DNA of 64,000 nucleotides, from assembly GCF_035987325.1 (NCBI RefSeq), contig NZ_CP108488.1, positions 4,278,001 through 4,342,000 of the forward strand, written 5' to 3'. Position numbers and translations under genes: made by a program. The stretch's first letter is position 1; every line of letters begins with the position of its first letter. Below, one piece after another: positions 44,006 to 57,600 of this stretch. Source of the DNA: Streptomyces sp. NBC_01244 (lineage in GTDB: Bacteria > Actinomycetota > Actinomycetes > Streptomycetales > Streptomycetaceae). Under the pieces are notes generated by a model. It had not been told where the DNA came from. It was given only the letters and a program-made list of their open reading frames with translations, and searched no databases.

Positions 44006-45282
44006 GCCAAGACACCCTGGTCAAGCGACAGTTCGGGCACCGTTCCCGGCTCGCGCTGTCGCCTGCCGGGGTTCGCAAGGCAGATGATCAGGCGCACGCG
44101 GCCCGCACCATGTGGAACCTGCTGCATGCGTGGTGGCGGATGATGCCGAAGGAGAAGCGGACCCTGGCGAACGCGGATGCAGCGATCCGCCAGGCCCGGG
44201 GCGACATCGACTTTCTTGCTGTTCTTCCCGCGCAGGCCGCGCAAGCGGTGCTGAAAACGTACTTCCAGGCATGGAAGAACTGCTGGGACGGCCGGGCCGA
44301 CGCCCCGAACTTCAAGGGCCGGCTGCGCACGGTGATGTCCGTGGACGTCCCGCAGGGCCGGGACCTGAACATTATCCGCGTGCATCGCAGGTGGGGCATG
44401 GCCGACCTGCCGAAGATCGGCCGGGTCCGCTTCCGGTGGACCAAAGACCTGCCCGTGGGCAAGCGCGCCAACGCGGAGAACCGGATCACCGGAGCCCGGC
44501 TGATCAAGGATGCACTCGGCTGGCACATCGCCTTCCGCATCCAGACCCTGGAAGCCACGCCCGCACCCCATCAGGGGCCGGACGTCGGCATCGACGTGGG
44601 CGCCAGCGTGCCCATCACCCTCTCAAACGGTGAGACGTACGAGCACGACGAGTGGCTGACCGGCCCGGAGCAGGCCAGACTCCTGGGTCTGGAGCAGCGC
44701 GCCGCCCAGCGCAAGCAGCACCGCAAGCCCGGCGAGTACACCAGCCACCGGCTGCGCCACACCTACGACCAGATCGCAGGACTCCGCGCGAAAGCCAAGC
44801 GCAGGGCCCTGGACTGGCAGCACAAGACGACCACCACCATCGCCCGCGCCTACTGCACCGTCGTGGTCGAAGCACTCACCATCACGAACATGGTCAAGTC
44901 CGCCAAGGGAACCATCGACCAGCCGGGAAGGAACGTCGCCCAGAAATCCGGGCTGAACCGCTCCATCAGCGGGGAGGCATGGGGCCGGACATTCACCATG
45001 CTGACGTACAAGACCGCCCGGCACGGCGGAACCCTGCACAAGGTCCCCGCCCCCGGCACCAGCCTGCGCTGCTCAGCGTGCGGCTTGACCACACCCGGCA
45101 GCCGGGAGTCCCAGGCCGTGTTCGTCTGCAAGAACCCGGACTGCGGGTGGTCGGGCAACGCCGATGGGAATGCGGCCCGGAACGTCTTGCACCTGTACCG
45201 GATGGGCCTCGCGCTCATCCCGGCTGCCGGGAGGGCAGTCGTCAGACGCGCCAAGCGCGTCAAGCCTGCCACCGCAAGGTAA
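44002..45282 (+). CDS. tnpB: TnpB, RNA-guided nuclease of an IS605-type element
   Basis: A 426-residue TnpB of full length. The three RuvC acidic residues are all present: VGIDVGASVPITLSNG (Asp), VVVEALTITNMVK (Glu) and WSGNADGNAARNVL (Asp). The zinc finger is seen as LRCSACGLTTPG and FVCKNPDCGWSG. TnpB proteins are guided by an omega RNA taken from the element's right end and cut DNA next to a short TAM; they are ancestors of Cas12. Start GTG 44002. With tnpA broken, the nuclease has been retained although transposition is not possible from this copy. Confidence 0.9.
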   Translation: MSQDTLVKRQFGHRSRLALSPAGVRKADDQAHAARTMWNLLHAWWRMMPKEKRTLANADAAIRQARGDIDFLAVLPAQAAQAVLKTYFQAWKNCWDGRADAPNFKGRLRTVMSVDVPQGRDLNIIRVHRRWGMADLPKIGRVRFRWTKDLPVGKRANAENRITGARLIKDALGWHIAFRIQTLEATPAPHQGPDVGIDVGASVPITLSNGETYEHDEWLTGPEQARLLGLEQRAAQRKQHRKPGEYTSHRLRHTYDQIAGLRAKAKRRALDWQHKTTTTIARAYCTVVVEALTITNMVKSAKGTIDQPGRNVAQKSGLNRSISGEAWGRTFTMLTYKTARHGGTLHKVPAPGTSLRCSACGLTTPGSRESQAVFVCKNPDCGWSGNADGNAARNVLHLYRMGLALIPAAGRAVVRRAKRVKPATAR

Positions 45283-45289
45283 GCAGGAA

Positions 45290-45311
45290 TCTCCCAGCCC
45301 CAGCCGGGAGA
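45290..45311 (+). ncRNA. Right-end hairpin, likely part of the TnpB omega RNA scaffold
   Basis: TCTCCC and GGGAGA pair around an inner AGCCCCAGCC loop that can itself form a GC pair or two. The position, a few bases after the tnpB stop and just before the presumed right end, is where the omega RNA of known TnpB systems has its last stem before the guide. The guide would then come from 45321 onward, that is, from the end of the EamA gene. Confidence 0.4.
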
Positions 45312-45322
45312 GCACTTCAATA

Positions 45323-46333
45323 TCAGTTCCTGCCCGCGCCGGCCCCCTCGACGACGGCCTGAGCAGCGGAAGCGTTCCGCGGCCGGGTCTGCGAGCGGAC
45401 CGCGCCCATGCTCGCCACGATGACCAGCGCGATCGCCGCCGCGTCGAGCGCCGACAGTGCCTGGTTCAGGATCAGGAACCCGGCCATCGCGGCGATCGCG
45501 GGCTCCAGGCTCATCAGGATCGCGAAGGTCGGCGCCGGGAGCCTGCGCAGGGCGAGCAGTTCCAGCGTGTAGGGCAGGACCGAGGACAGCAGCGCCACGC
45601 CGAGGCCCAGGAGCAGGGTGCTGGGGCGCAGCATGGCCGAGCCGGCCTCGATCACGCCGAGCGGCAGGGACAGTACGGCGGCCACGGCCATCGCCAGCGC
45701 CAGCCCGTCGGCCTGCGGGAACCTGCGGCCGGTCCGGGCGCTGAACACGATGTACGCCGCCCACATGCCGCCCGCCGCGAGGGCGAAGGCCACGCCCAGC
45801 GGGTCGAGCCCGCCGAGGCCGCCTCCGCCGTGGGTGGACAGCAGGACGACGCCGGCCAGCGCCAGCCCGGCCCACACCAGGTTGAGCAGGCGGCGGGAGA
45901 CCACGACGGAGAGCACCAGCGGGCCCAGCACCTCCAGGGTGACGGCGGGGCCCATGGGGATGCGGTCGATGGCCTGGTAGATGAACCCGTTCATGCCGGC
46001 CATGGCCACGCCGAACCACACCACGGTCGACCAGTCGGAGCGGGAGTACCCGCGCACCTTGGGCCGGCAGACGAGCAGCAGCACCAGCGCGGCGGCGGCG
46101 AGCCGCAGCGTGACCACTCCGGCCGCGCCCGCCCGCGGCATGAGCATCACCGCGAGGGCCGCGCCGAACTGCACCGAGACGCCCGCCGTGACCACCAGGG
46201 CGACGGGGCCGAAGCGGGCCCTGAAGGAGCCGTCCGCGGGGGCGGGGACGGTGGTGGTTGCCGTGGCGTGCGAGGGCTCGGTGGACGTGGCGGCGGACGT
46301 GGCGGTGCTCGTGGGTGAGGAGGGTGCGGGCAT
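45323..46333 (-). CDS. EamA-family (RhtA-like) membrane exporter
   Basis: A 336-residue protein with two EamA halves and about ten membrane segments. After a Thr/Ala/Ser-rich cytoplasmic start of about 40 residues come VALVVTAGVSVQFGAALAVMLMPRAGAAGVVTLRLAAAALVLL and, in the first half, GMNGFIYQAIDRIPMGPAVTLEVLGPL; the second half holds ALLSSVLPYTLELLALRRLPAPTFAILMSLEPAIAAMAGFL, the RhtA/threonine-exporter-like signature. It probably exports amino acids or metabolites. The 3' end abuts the TnpB element. The start region has no strong ribosome site, so ATG 46333 is provisional. Confidence 0.88.
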   Translation of the reverse strand: MPAPSSPTSTATSAATSTEPSHATATTTVPAPADGSFRARFGPVALVVTAGVSVQFGAALAVMLMPRAGAAGVVTLRLAAAALVLLLVCRPKVRGYSRSDWSTVVWFGVAMAGMNGFIYQAIDRIPMGPAVTLEVLGPLVLSVVVSRRLLNLVWAGLALAGVVLLSTHGGGGLGGLDPLGVAFALAAGGMWAAYIVFSARTGRRFPQADGLALAMAVAAVLSLPLGVIEAGSAMLRPSTLLLGLGVALLSSVLPYTLELLALRRLPAPTFAILMSLEPAIAAMAGFLILNQALSALDAAAIALVIVASMGAVRSQTRPRNASAAQAVVEGAGAGRN

Positions 46334-46380
46334 TTATCCAGATTAGGGGGTCCGTAAGGAGCGTGCGTCCGTGTTTTGCC

Positions 46381-50653
<4,273 letters not shown>

Positions 50654-50655
<2 letters not shown>

Positions 50656-50723
50656 CCGATACGGCCTGACCCATACGGTCGGACCCATACGGTCGGACCC
50701 ATACGGCTTGACCCATCCGGTCG
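50654..50723. repeat. Five tandem 14-bp repeats after serC
   Basis: The unit GACCCATACGGTCG is exact at 50668-50681 and 50682-50695, with variants at 50654-50667, 50696-50709 and 50710-50723. The array begins inside the serC stop codon. A weaker sixth unit (GGCCGTTGCGGTCC) follows. Confidence 0.85.
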
Positions 50724-50788
50724 GGCCGTTGCGGTCCCACCCGTCCGACACGCTCCGGAGCCCCCGGTGACACCTGGTGAATTCGAGG

Positions 50789-52076
50789 GGTCGTTGCAAC
50801 ACGTGGTCGGTTGATCAGGCCGCGAGCAGTTTAGACAGGCGCTCGGCTGGGGTTTCCCAGCCGAGCGTTTTGCGTGGGCGCCCGTTGAGTTCGGCGGCGA
50901 CGGTGGCCAGGTCCTGGGGCGTGTGCCGGGACAGGTCGGTGCCCTTGGGGAAGTACTGCCGCAGCAGGCCGTTCGTGTTCTCGTTGGAGCCGCGCTGCCA
51001 GGGACTGGCCGGGTTGCAGAAGTAGACCGGGATGTTCGTGGCGACGGTGAATGCCTGGTGGGCGGCCATCTCCACGCCCTGGTCCCAGGTCAGGGATCGC
51101 CGCAGGTGGGGCGGGAGAGTCTTCACCGTCTCCACGAGCGCGTCCCGGGTGCTGGCCGCCGTGTGGTCGAAGGGCAGGTGGGCGAGCATCACGTAGCGGG
51201 TGGTGCGTTCGACGAGGGTGCCGATCGCGGACTTGCCGTCCTTTCCGATGATGAGATCGCCTTCCCAGTGGCCGGGGACGGCCCTGTCGGCGGCCTCGGC
51301 AGGCCGGTCGCTGATCATCACCATGTTCGGTATGGCGCGCGGCTTGCGCTTGTAGGACTGGCGGTGTGGCCGGCGGCGGGACCGGCCCGTCCGCAGGGCG
51401 CGGGTGAGTTCGCGGCGGAGCTCTCCGCGGCCCTGGACGTAGAGAGCCTGGTAGATCGTCTCGTGGGCCACGTGCATCTCCGGCCGGGCGGGGAACCGTG
51501 CCTGCAGAGCCTGGCAGATCTGTTCCGGACTCCATCGGAGTGTGAGGTGGGCCTGGATGAACTGGCGTAGTTCGGCGCTCCGGCGGATCTTGCCGGGCTT
51601 GGGGCGGGGGCGCCGTTGCTCGGCGCGGCGGTGGGCTGCGTGGGGCCGGTAGGCCCAGCAGGACGAGTCGCCGCGTGAGGGAATGCCGTTGCGGCGGATC
51701 TCCCTGCTGATGGTGGAGGGGCTGCGGCCCAGCTCGGCGGCGATGGTGCGGATCGACGCCTTCTCGCGCAGTCGGTCGGCTATGTGGATGCGGTCCTCTT
51801 CGCGGAGGTACCTGGATACGCCAGAAGCCGAAGCCTCCACGGTGATCGGAGGCTTCGGCTTCCCAGACGGCGGCGAGTGCCAACCGTTGCGCCATCTCTT
51901 GCCGGTCCGCAGGTTGATACCGACGATCCGGCAGGCTTCTCTGTTGCTGTAGCCCTGCTGCATGAGCCGGGAGTATGCCTCCCGCTCACGCGTCAGACGG
52001 CCACCGCCCCCTGGTCCCCGGTTCTCCCGGATCTTGAAATCCATCGCATCCCCTGAGCTGGGGTGTTGCGACGACC
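50789..52076 (-). mobile_element. IS30-family insertion sequence
   Basis: The transposase gene is bounded by GGTCGTTGCAACAC at 50789-50802 and GTGTTGCGACGACC at 52063-52076, inverted repeats of 14 bases with one mismatch. The true ends may be a few bases further out; I cannot define the target duplication with confidence. It lies between serC and the sortase locus and interrupts no gene that I can recognise. Confidence 0.85.
50815..52044 (-). CDS. IS30-family transposase
   Basis: A 409-residue DDE transposase. The N-terminal part holds two helix-turn-helix regions (SRLMQQGYSNREACRIVGINLRTGKRW and RIHIADRLREKASIRTIAAELGRSPSTISREIRRNG). The catalytic residues are in PGHWEGDLIIGKDGKS (Asp), LTWDQGVEMAAHQAF (Asp) and GSNENTNGLLRQYFPKGTDL (Glu). 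The frame is complete and length is typical, so the element may be active. It lies on the strand opposite to serC and the sortase genes. Confidence 0.93.
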   Translation of the reverse strand: MDFKIRENRGPGGGGRLTREREAYSRLMQQGYSNREACRIVGINLRTGKRWRNGWHSPPSGKPKPPITVEASASGVSRYLREEDRIHIADRLREKASIRTIAAELGRSPSTISREIRRNGIPSRGDSSCWAYRPHAAHRRAEQRRPRPKPGKIRRSAELRQFIQAHLTLRWSPEQICQALQARFPARPEMHVAHETIYQALYVQGRGELRRELTRALRTGRSRRRPHRQSYKRKPRAIPNMVMISDRPAEAADRAVPGHWEGDLIIGKDGKSAIGTLVERTTRYVMLAHLPFDHTAASTRDALVETVKTLPPHLRRSLTWDQGVEMAAHQAFTVATNIPVYFCNPASPWQRGSNENTNGLLRQYFPKGTDLSRHTPQDLATVAAELNGRPRKTLGWETPAERLSKLLAA

Positions 52077-52406
52077 ACTAGAACTCAAGCCTCGTCACCG
52101 GGGGCTTCGCCGTTGCCGCCGGCCCGCCTGAAGGGGTCCTGAGGCGGTCCTGAGGCGGTCCTGAACGAGGCCTGAAGGCCGTGGCCCGCCACCCGCCCCG
52201 AAACCCCGGGACCTTGGTCCCAAAAATCGGGGCAAAGAGTCCGCAAACAGAAGATCCCCACCACCTCCACCGCCTGCGGTTTTATGCCCCGGGACCTTCG
52301 GCAGGGGCCCTTCCCGACCCCTCCGAGCGCTGCAACCAACCGCCCCAGGATGTCCCTCATGTCTGGTGTGCCGGGAACGAACCCCGGCCCGTTCAGGAGG
52401 AACCCC
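52077..52406. other. Non-coding stretch between IS30 and the sortase locus
   Basis: This 330-base stretch holds the upstream region of the secreted beta-rich protein. CGGTCCTGA occurs twice in tandem with a related GGGTCCTGA near 52134-52163, and CCCCGGGACCTT is repeated at 52204-52215 and 52287-52298. An AT-rich patch around 52217-52260 is the best promoter area. No gene can be supported here. Confidence 0.5.
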
Positions 52407-53198
52407 ATGCGCAAGGCACTCACCTTCTCGGCCATCGCCCTCGCCTCGTCGATGGCCCTGGCAGCCCCCGCCGTCGCGTTCGCCGCCGACTCCACCCCGA
52501 CGGCTTCGAGCAGCCCCGCCACCGGCACGGTCTCCGCCCCGGTGGCCCTGAAGGTCTCGGTCTCCTCGGCCAAGGCCGGCGACTCCGTCCAGCTCTCGAT
52601 GGAGGTCCCGGACGGTTCGACGAACCTGTCCATCTCCTCCAAGGCCCTGAACGACGTCAAGATGACGGACGGCCGCGGCGCCACGGCCACCGTCGCCGAG
52701 GTCCCCGCCGGCACCTACGGCATCTCCCTCACCGGCACGGGCCCCGACGGCAAGAAGCTCCAGGCCACCGCGCAGCTCACGGTCAAGGCCGACGCCCCGA
52801 AGCCGACCGAGTCCACCGTCAGCCTGTCCAAGGACAACGGCAAGCCGGGCGACAAGATCCAGGTCACCATCAAGACCGCGGCGAACGAGAAGAGCGCGTT
52901 CGTCAAGTCCGACGCCTTCGGCGGCCAGGTCAGCCTGAAGAGCAACGGCAAGGGCGTCTGGACCGGCACCGCGGTCGTCGCCAAGGACGTCAAGTCCGGC
53001 TACTACGGCGTCGAGGCCTACGCGGGCGGCAAGAAGTTCGACACCGTCAAGTTCTCCACCGACGCCACCGGCCCGGTCAACCCGACCCCGAAGCCGAAGC
53101 CGGTCGACCCGAGCCACCACAAGACCCCCAAGGGTTCCGTGAACACCGGCCAGGCCCCGCTCGGCTGGGTCCCCTCGGACGCCGCGAACCATGGCTGA
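52407..53198 (+). CDS. Secreted beta-rich protein partner of the class F sortase
   Basis: A 263-residue exported protein. The signal peptide is MRKALTFSAIALASSMALAAPAVAFAA. The mature part has a Ser/Thr/Ala linker, then two Ig-like beta domains (KVSVSSAKAGDSVQLSMEVPDG and STVSLSKDNGKPGDKIQVTIKT), and a Pro/Lys-rich stretch (NPTPKPKPVDPSHHKTPKG) ending in GWVPSDAANHG. There is no LPXTG signal, hydrophobic tail or charged end, so it is not a classical sortase substrate. ATG 52407 follows AGGAGG. It overlaps the sortase gene by eight bases, which implies a joint function, perhaps as a wall-located carrier or binding protein. Confidence 0.75.
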   Translation: MRKALTFSAIALASSMALAAPAVAFAADSTPTASSSPATGTVSAPVALKVSVSSAKAGDSVQLSMEVPDGSTNLSISSKALNDVKMTDGRGATATVAEVPAGTYGISLTGTGPDGKKLQATAQLTVKADAPKPTESTVSLSKDNGKPGDKIQVTIKTAANEKSAFVKSDAFGGQVSLKSNGKGVWTGTAVVAKDVKSGYYGVEAYAGGKKFDTVKFSTDATGPVNPTPKPKPVDPSHHKTPKGSVNTGQAPLGWVPSDAANHG

Positions 53199-53835
53199 GC
53201 GGTCCACCCCTGAACGCGCCCCCCGCCAGGGCGGCCGCGCACTGCGCGCGGCCGCCCTGGCGGGCGCCTCGGCGCTCACCGTTCTCCTGATCTCTTCCTG
53301 CTCCTCCGGCGCTGACGCCGCCGGCGGCGCGGTCGAGAACGACCCGGCCACCGCCAAGACCGCCTCGGTGCTGAACGCCTCCGTCCCGGACCGCATCGTG
53401 ATCCCCGACATCAAGGTCGACGCCCCGCTCGACACCGTCGGACTCGACGCCCAGGGCGCCATGAAGGAGCCCGACTTCGACAAGCCGAAGGACGCGGCCT
53501 GGTACAAGGAGGGCCCGACCCCCGGGGAGAAGGGCGCGGCCACCATCGTCGGGCACATGGACACGCCCCAGGTGCCCGAGGCCGTCTTCTACAACCTCAA
53601 GAAGCTGAAGAAGGACGAGAAGATCGAGGTCCACCGGGACGACGGCTCCACCGCCGTCTTCGCCGTGGACGAGGTCGACACCTTCAAGAAGGACCGGTTC
53701 CCGACCGACAAGGTCTACGGGGACACCCACGGCAAGGCCGAGCTCCGCGTCATCACCTGCGGCGGCAACCTCACCAAGGACCGCCACTGGGACGCCAACG
53801 TCGTGGTGTTCGCGCACCTCGTGGGGAAGGAATAG
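53191..53835 (+). CDS. Class F sortase with lipoprotein-type start
   Basis: A 214-residue sortase. The catalytic residues are visible: His in TIVGHMDTPQVP, Cys in LRVITCGGNLTKD, and Arg in KDRHWDANVVVFAHL. The N-terminus has a basic region, a hydrophobic core (AAALAGASALTVLLISS) and a cysteine, CSSGADAAGG, that fits a lipobox (ISSC), so the enzyme may be lipid-anchored instead of, or in addition to, a membrane helix. Class F sortases are common in actinobacteria, often with no known substrate. It overlaps the upstream gene and is followed by a terminator. Confidence 0.88.
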   Translation: MAERSTPERAPRQGGRALRAAALAGASALTVLLISSCSSGADAAGGAVENDPATAKTASVLNASVPDRIVIPDIKVDAPLDTVGLDAQGAMKEPDFDKPKDAAWYKEGPTPGEKGAATIVGHMDTPQVPEAVFYNLKKLKKDEKIEVHRDDGSTAVFAVDEVDTFKKDRFPTDKVYGDTHGKAELRVITCGGNLTKDRHWDANVVVFAHLVGKE

Positions 53836-53836
53836 C

Positions 53837-53866
53837 CCCCTGATCGGGCGGCTACCTGATCAGGGG
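53837..53866. terminator. Terminator after the sortase gene
   Basis: CCCCTGATC (53837-53845) pairs with GATCAGGGG (53858-53866) around a 12-base loop. A further CTGATCAGG follows at 53872-53880, just before the stop of the converging TerD gene. The arrangement can serve both genes. Confidence 0.75.
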
Positions 53867-53883
53867 ACTATCTGATCAGGCGA

Positions 53884-54468
53884 CTACTTCGCGACGGCGA
53901 AGCGCATGAGGGCCTGCTCGTCCCCCGGCTTGATCTTCCCGGTCTCGTTGATGACGTGCAGCTTCCAGCCCGCCCCGTCCCGGACCGCCTTGGCCACGGC
54001 GCAGCCGTTGTCGCTCCCGAGCAGGCTCGGCCAGATGTCGGCGACCTGCTGGGTGCTGCCGCCCGTGCCGTCGTACACCTTGAAGCTGATGTTGCGGGCG
54101 CTCTGGAAGGAACTGCCCTTCTTGTACGCGGCGGCGACGAAGACGATGGACGTGACGTTGCCCGGTACCCGGGAGAACTCGACGGTCACCGTCTCGTCGT
54201 CGCCGTCACCGTGGCCGGTCTGGTTGTCCCCGCTGTGGAGCAGCGAGCCGTTGCCCATGGGGTCCAGGGAGTCGAGACCCGCGAGGCGGACGGGATCCGC
54301 ACCCTGCATGGCGATCGCGATCAGGTCCAGGTCGGTCCCCATCTTCCGCTTGAACTTGCCCATCAGGCCGCCGCTGCTGCCCACGGTGGGGTCCCACGAG
54401 ACCCCGATGGACAGGTGGGTTACGCCGCCCAGGTCCGCGGGGCCGTCTTCCTTGGTGAGCGTGATCAT
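53884..54468 (-). CDS. TerD-family stress protein
   Basis: A 194-residue protein of the TerD/CABP family, which binds calcium and is linked with tellurite, metal and phage stress responses. The pattern is ITLTKEDGPADLGGVTHLSIGVSWDP near the start, then LDLIAIAMQGADPVRLAGLDSLDPM and VPGNVTSIVFVAAAY. ATG 54468 follows GAGGA; a TTG two codons upstream is in frame but less likely. It is divergent from the sacsin-like ATPase. Confidence 0.88.
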   Translation of the reverse strand: MITLTKEDGPADLGGVTHLSIGVSWDPTVGSSGGLMGKFKRKMGTDLDLIAIAMQGADPVRLAGLDSLDPMGNGSLLHSGDNQTGHGDGDDETVTVEFSRVPGNVTSIVFVAAAYKKGSSFQSARNISFKVYDGTGGSTQQVADIWPSLLGSDNGCAVAKAVRDGAGWKLHVINETGKIKPGDEQALMRFAVAK

Positions 54469-54653
54469 GCGCAATCCTCACAAATAGCAGTGCCATACCG
54501 ACTCCCTGAAGTCTGCCTGAAGCCGGTTCGTTTGCGGAGCCGCTCGACGCACGCGATACCTTCAGGGCCTCGGCATCCGGTGTTCCGCGGATGCCGTACG
54601 GCGCGGTACGCGGTACGGCGCAGTACATCGCAGTACAGCTTGGAGGCAGCAGC

Positions 54654-57600
54654 GTGAGCGTGCGAGTGACGGCGGCCCAGGACGGCGTGGACCCCTTCGG
54701 CACGGCCCGGCTGCGGCGCGGGGTGCTCGGCGCCTGGGGCTCCGGCCCGGCCCGCTTCCGCGAGGACGCCAACGCCGAGGAGGACCTGGCGCTCGGCGGC
54801 TACCGCGACCGGCTCGTCGTCGAGCTCGCGCAGAACGCCGCCGACGCGGCCGCCCGCGCCGGGGTCCCCGGCCGGCTGCGGCTCACCCTGCACGCGGGCA
54901 CCGACCAGCCCGACGGGCACGCGCTGCTCGCCGTCTCCAACACCGGCTCCCCGCTCGACGCCACCGGCGTGGAATCGCTGTCCACGCTGCGCGCCTCCGC
55001 CAAGCGCGACGACTCCTCCGGCAGCGTCGGCCGCTTCGGCGTCGGCTTCGCCGCCGTCCTGGCCGTCTCCGACGAGCCCGCCGTCCTCGGCCGGCACGGC
55101 GGCGTGCGCTGGTCCCTGGCCGAGGCCCGCGAGCTGGCCCGGGGAGCGGCCGTCGGCAGCTCCGGGCTCGGTGAGGAACTGCGCCGCCGCGACGGCCACG
55201 TCCCTCTGCTGCGCCTCCCGCTGCCCGCGGAGGGGACCGCGCCCGAGGGCTACGACACCGTCGTGGTCCTCCCGCTGCGCGACGCCGCCGCCGAGGAGCT
55301 GGCCGGTCGGCTGCTCGCCGCCGTGGACGACGCCCTGCTGCTGACCCTGCCGGGGCTCGCCGAGGTCGTCGTGGACACCCCCACCGGGGGCGTGCGGACA
55401 CTGACGCGGCGCACCGAAGGCCCGTACACCGTCATCGCCGACTCCGCCTCGGACACCGCGTCCGGCCGCAGGCGATGGCGCACCGTCCGCCACTCCGGCC
55501 CCATCGAGAAGGCGCTGCTCGCCGACCGGCCCGTCGAGGAACGGCTGCGGCCCGTCTGGGCGGTGTCCTGGTCCGTGCCCGTCGACGCCGAAGGCGCCCC
55601 GGTCCGCCCCGTGACCGCCGCCGTGGTGCACGCGCCGACCCCGACCGACGAACCCCTGGGCATCCCCGCGCTGCTCATCGCGACCCTGCCGCTGGACACC
55701 ACCCGCCGGCACCCCGCGCCGGGGCCGCTGACCGACTTCCTCGTGGAGCGCGCGGCCGACGCCTACGCCGAACTCCTGGGCTCCTGGAACCCGGTGAGCA
55801 CCGCGCTCGTGGACCTCGTACCGGGCCCGCTCGGCAGGGGCGAGCTCGACGGGGCGCTGCGCGCCGCCGTCATCGCGCGCCTGCCCCGTACCGCTTTCCT
55901 CGCGCCCGCCGCACCCGCCGCACCCGCCGAGTCCACCGAGTCCACCGAGTCCACCGAGTCCACCGAGAACGCTGAGAACGCCGAAGAGCGGGCCGCCCTG
56001 CGCCCCTTCGAGGCCGAGGTCGTGGAGGGTGCGGGCGCGGACACCGTACGGGTCCTCGCGGAGGTGCTGCCGACCCTGCTCCCGGCCGGGCTGGAGCGCC
56101 GCCCCGAACTGCGCACCCTGGGCGTGGGCCGGCTGCCGCTGGGCGAGGCCATCGAGCGGATCGCCGGCATCGAGCGGACCCCGGAATGGTGGTACCGGCT
56201 CTACGACAGCCTCGCCGGGGTCGACCCCGACCGGCTCTCCGGCCTCCCCGTGCCGCTGGCCGACGGCCGCACCGCGATCGGGCCCCGGCACCTGCTGCTG
56301 CCCGGCGCGGACGCCCCGCGGTCGGGCACGCCGCAGAGCCTGGCCCGGCTCGGCCTCAAGGTGGCCCACCCCGACGCGGTGCACCCGCTGCTGGAGAAGC
56401 TCGGCGCGCTCCCGGCGAGCCCGCGCGCCGTCCTGACCACCCCGCAGGTGCGGGCGGCCGTCGCGGCCTCCCTGGACGCCGGGGAGATCTGGGACGAGGA
56501 CGCCCTCGACCCCGAGGAACTGGCCGACATCGTCCTCGGCCTGGTCCGGGACGCCGAGCTCTCCCCCGGCGACGAGCCGTGGCTGGGCGCGCTCGCCCTG
56601 CCCGACGAGGACGGCGAGCCGACCCCGGCCGGCGAGCTGCTGCTGCCCGGCTCCCCGCTGGCCTCCGTGGTTCGCGAGGACGAGATCCCGTACGTGGACG
56701 CCGAGTTGGTGGAGCGCTGGGACGAGCGGACCCTCACCGCCGTGGGCGTCCTCGCCACCTTCCAGCTGGTCCGCGCCACCGACGTGGTCCTGGATCCCGA
56801 CGAACTGGAGCCCCGTGACGGGGACTTCGCGGAGCCCGATGACGCCGGTCTGCTCGACGCCGTGGACGTCTGGTGCGAGGACCTCCTGGACCAGCTCCCC
56901 GACACCCCCGTACCGCCGGTCGCCACCGAGCTGGTCGCCGTACGGGACCTCGACCTGGTGGACGACGACTGCTGGCCCCAGGCCCTGGCCATGCTGGCCC
57001 AGCCCCCGCTGCGCGACGCCCTGACCCAGCCGGTACGGGTCCTGCTCCCGGACGGCACCACCCGCTCCGTGCGCTCGTACACCGCCTGGTGGCTGCGCGA
57101 CCACCCGGTCCTGGACGGCCGCCGCCCGGCCGGCCTGCGCTCGGCGGGCGGCGACCCGCTGCTGGCGGGCCTCTACACCCCGGCGGACGCCACCGGCTTC
57201 GAGGACGAGCAGGTGCTGCGGGCCCTGGGCGTACGCACCACCGTGCCCGCCCTACTGGAGGAGCCGGGCGGCGCCGCCGAGCTGCTGGGCCGCCTCGCCG
57301 ACCCGGACCGGGAGGTCGGTGGACGCCAACTGCACGGCCTGTACGGGGCACTGGCCGAGCTGGACCCCGAACAGGTCACCCTGCCCGACGAGCTGCGCGC
57401 GGTCGTGGACGGCGAGGTGGTCGTGGTGGACGCGGCCGAGGCGCTGATCGCGGACGCCCCCGACCTGCTCCCCCTGACGGCCGGGCTCCCGCTGCTGCCG
57501 GTGGCCCCGTCCCGGGCCGCCGACCTGGCGGAGCTGTTCCAGGTCCGGCGCCTCTCGGAGACGTTCCCGGCGGAGGTCACCACCGAGGGCGAGGAGCACG

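Larger units (their letters stand above)
43862..45320 (+). mobile_element. Degenerate IS605-type element: broken tnpA, intact tnpB
   Basis: The element spans from the break in tnpA to the right-end hairpin downstream of tnpB. The left end that tnpA would recognise is lost, so it cannot move by itself. At the right end a stem (TCTCCC at 45290-45295 with GGGAGA at 45306-45311) lies nine to ten bases before the presumed end near TTCAA, 45316-45320. The end touches the stop codon of the EamA gene (45323-45325). Confidence 0.7.

Noticed and set aside
50815..52044. Plus-strand frames opposite the IS30 transposase
   Set aside because: They show no domain patterns; the minus-strand frame has all three catalytic residues and lies inside matching inverted ends.
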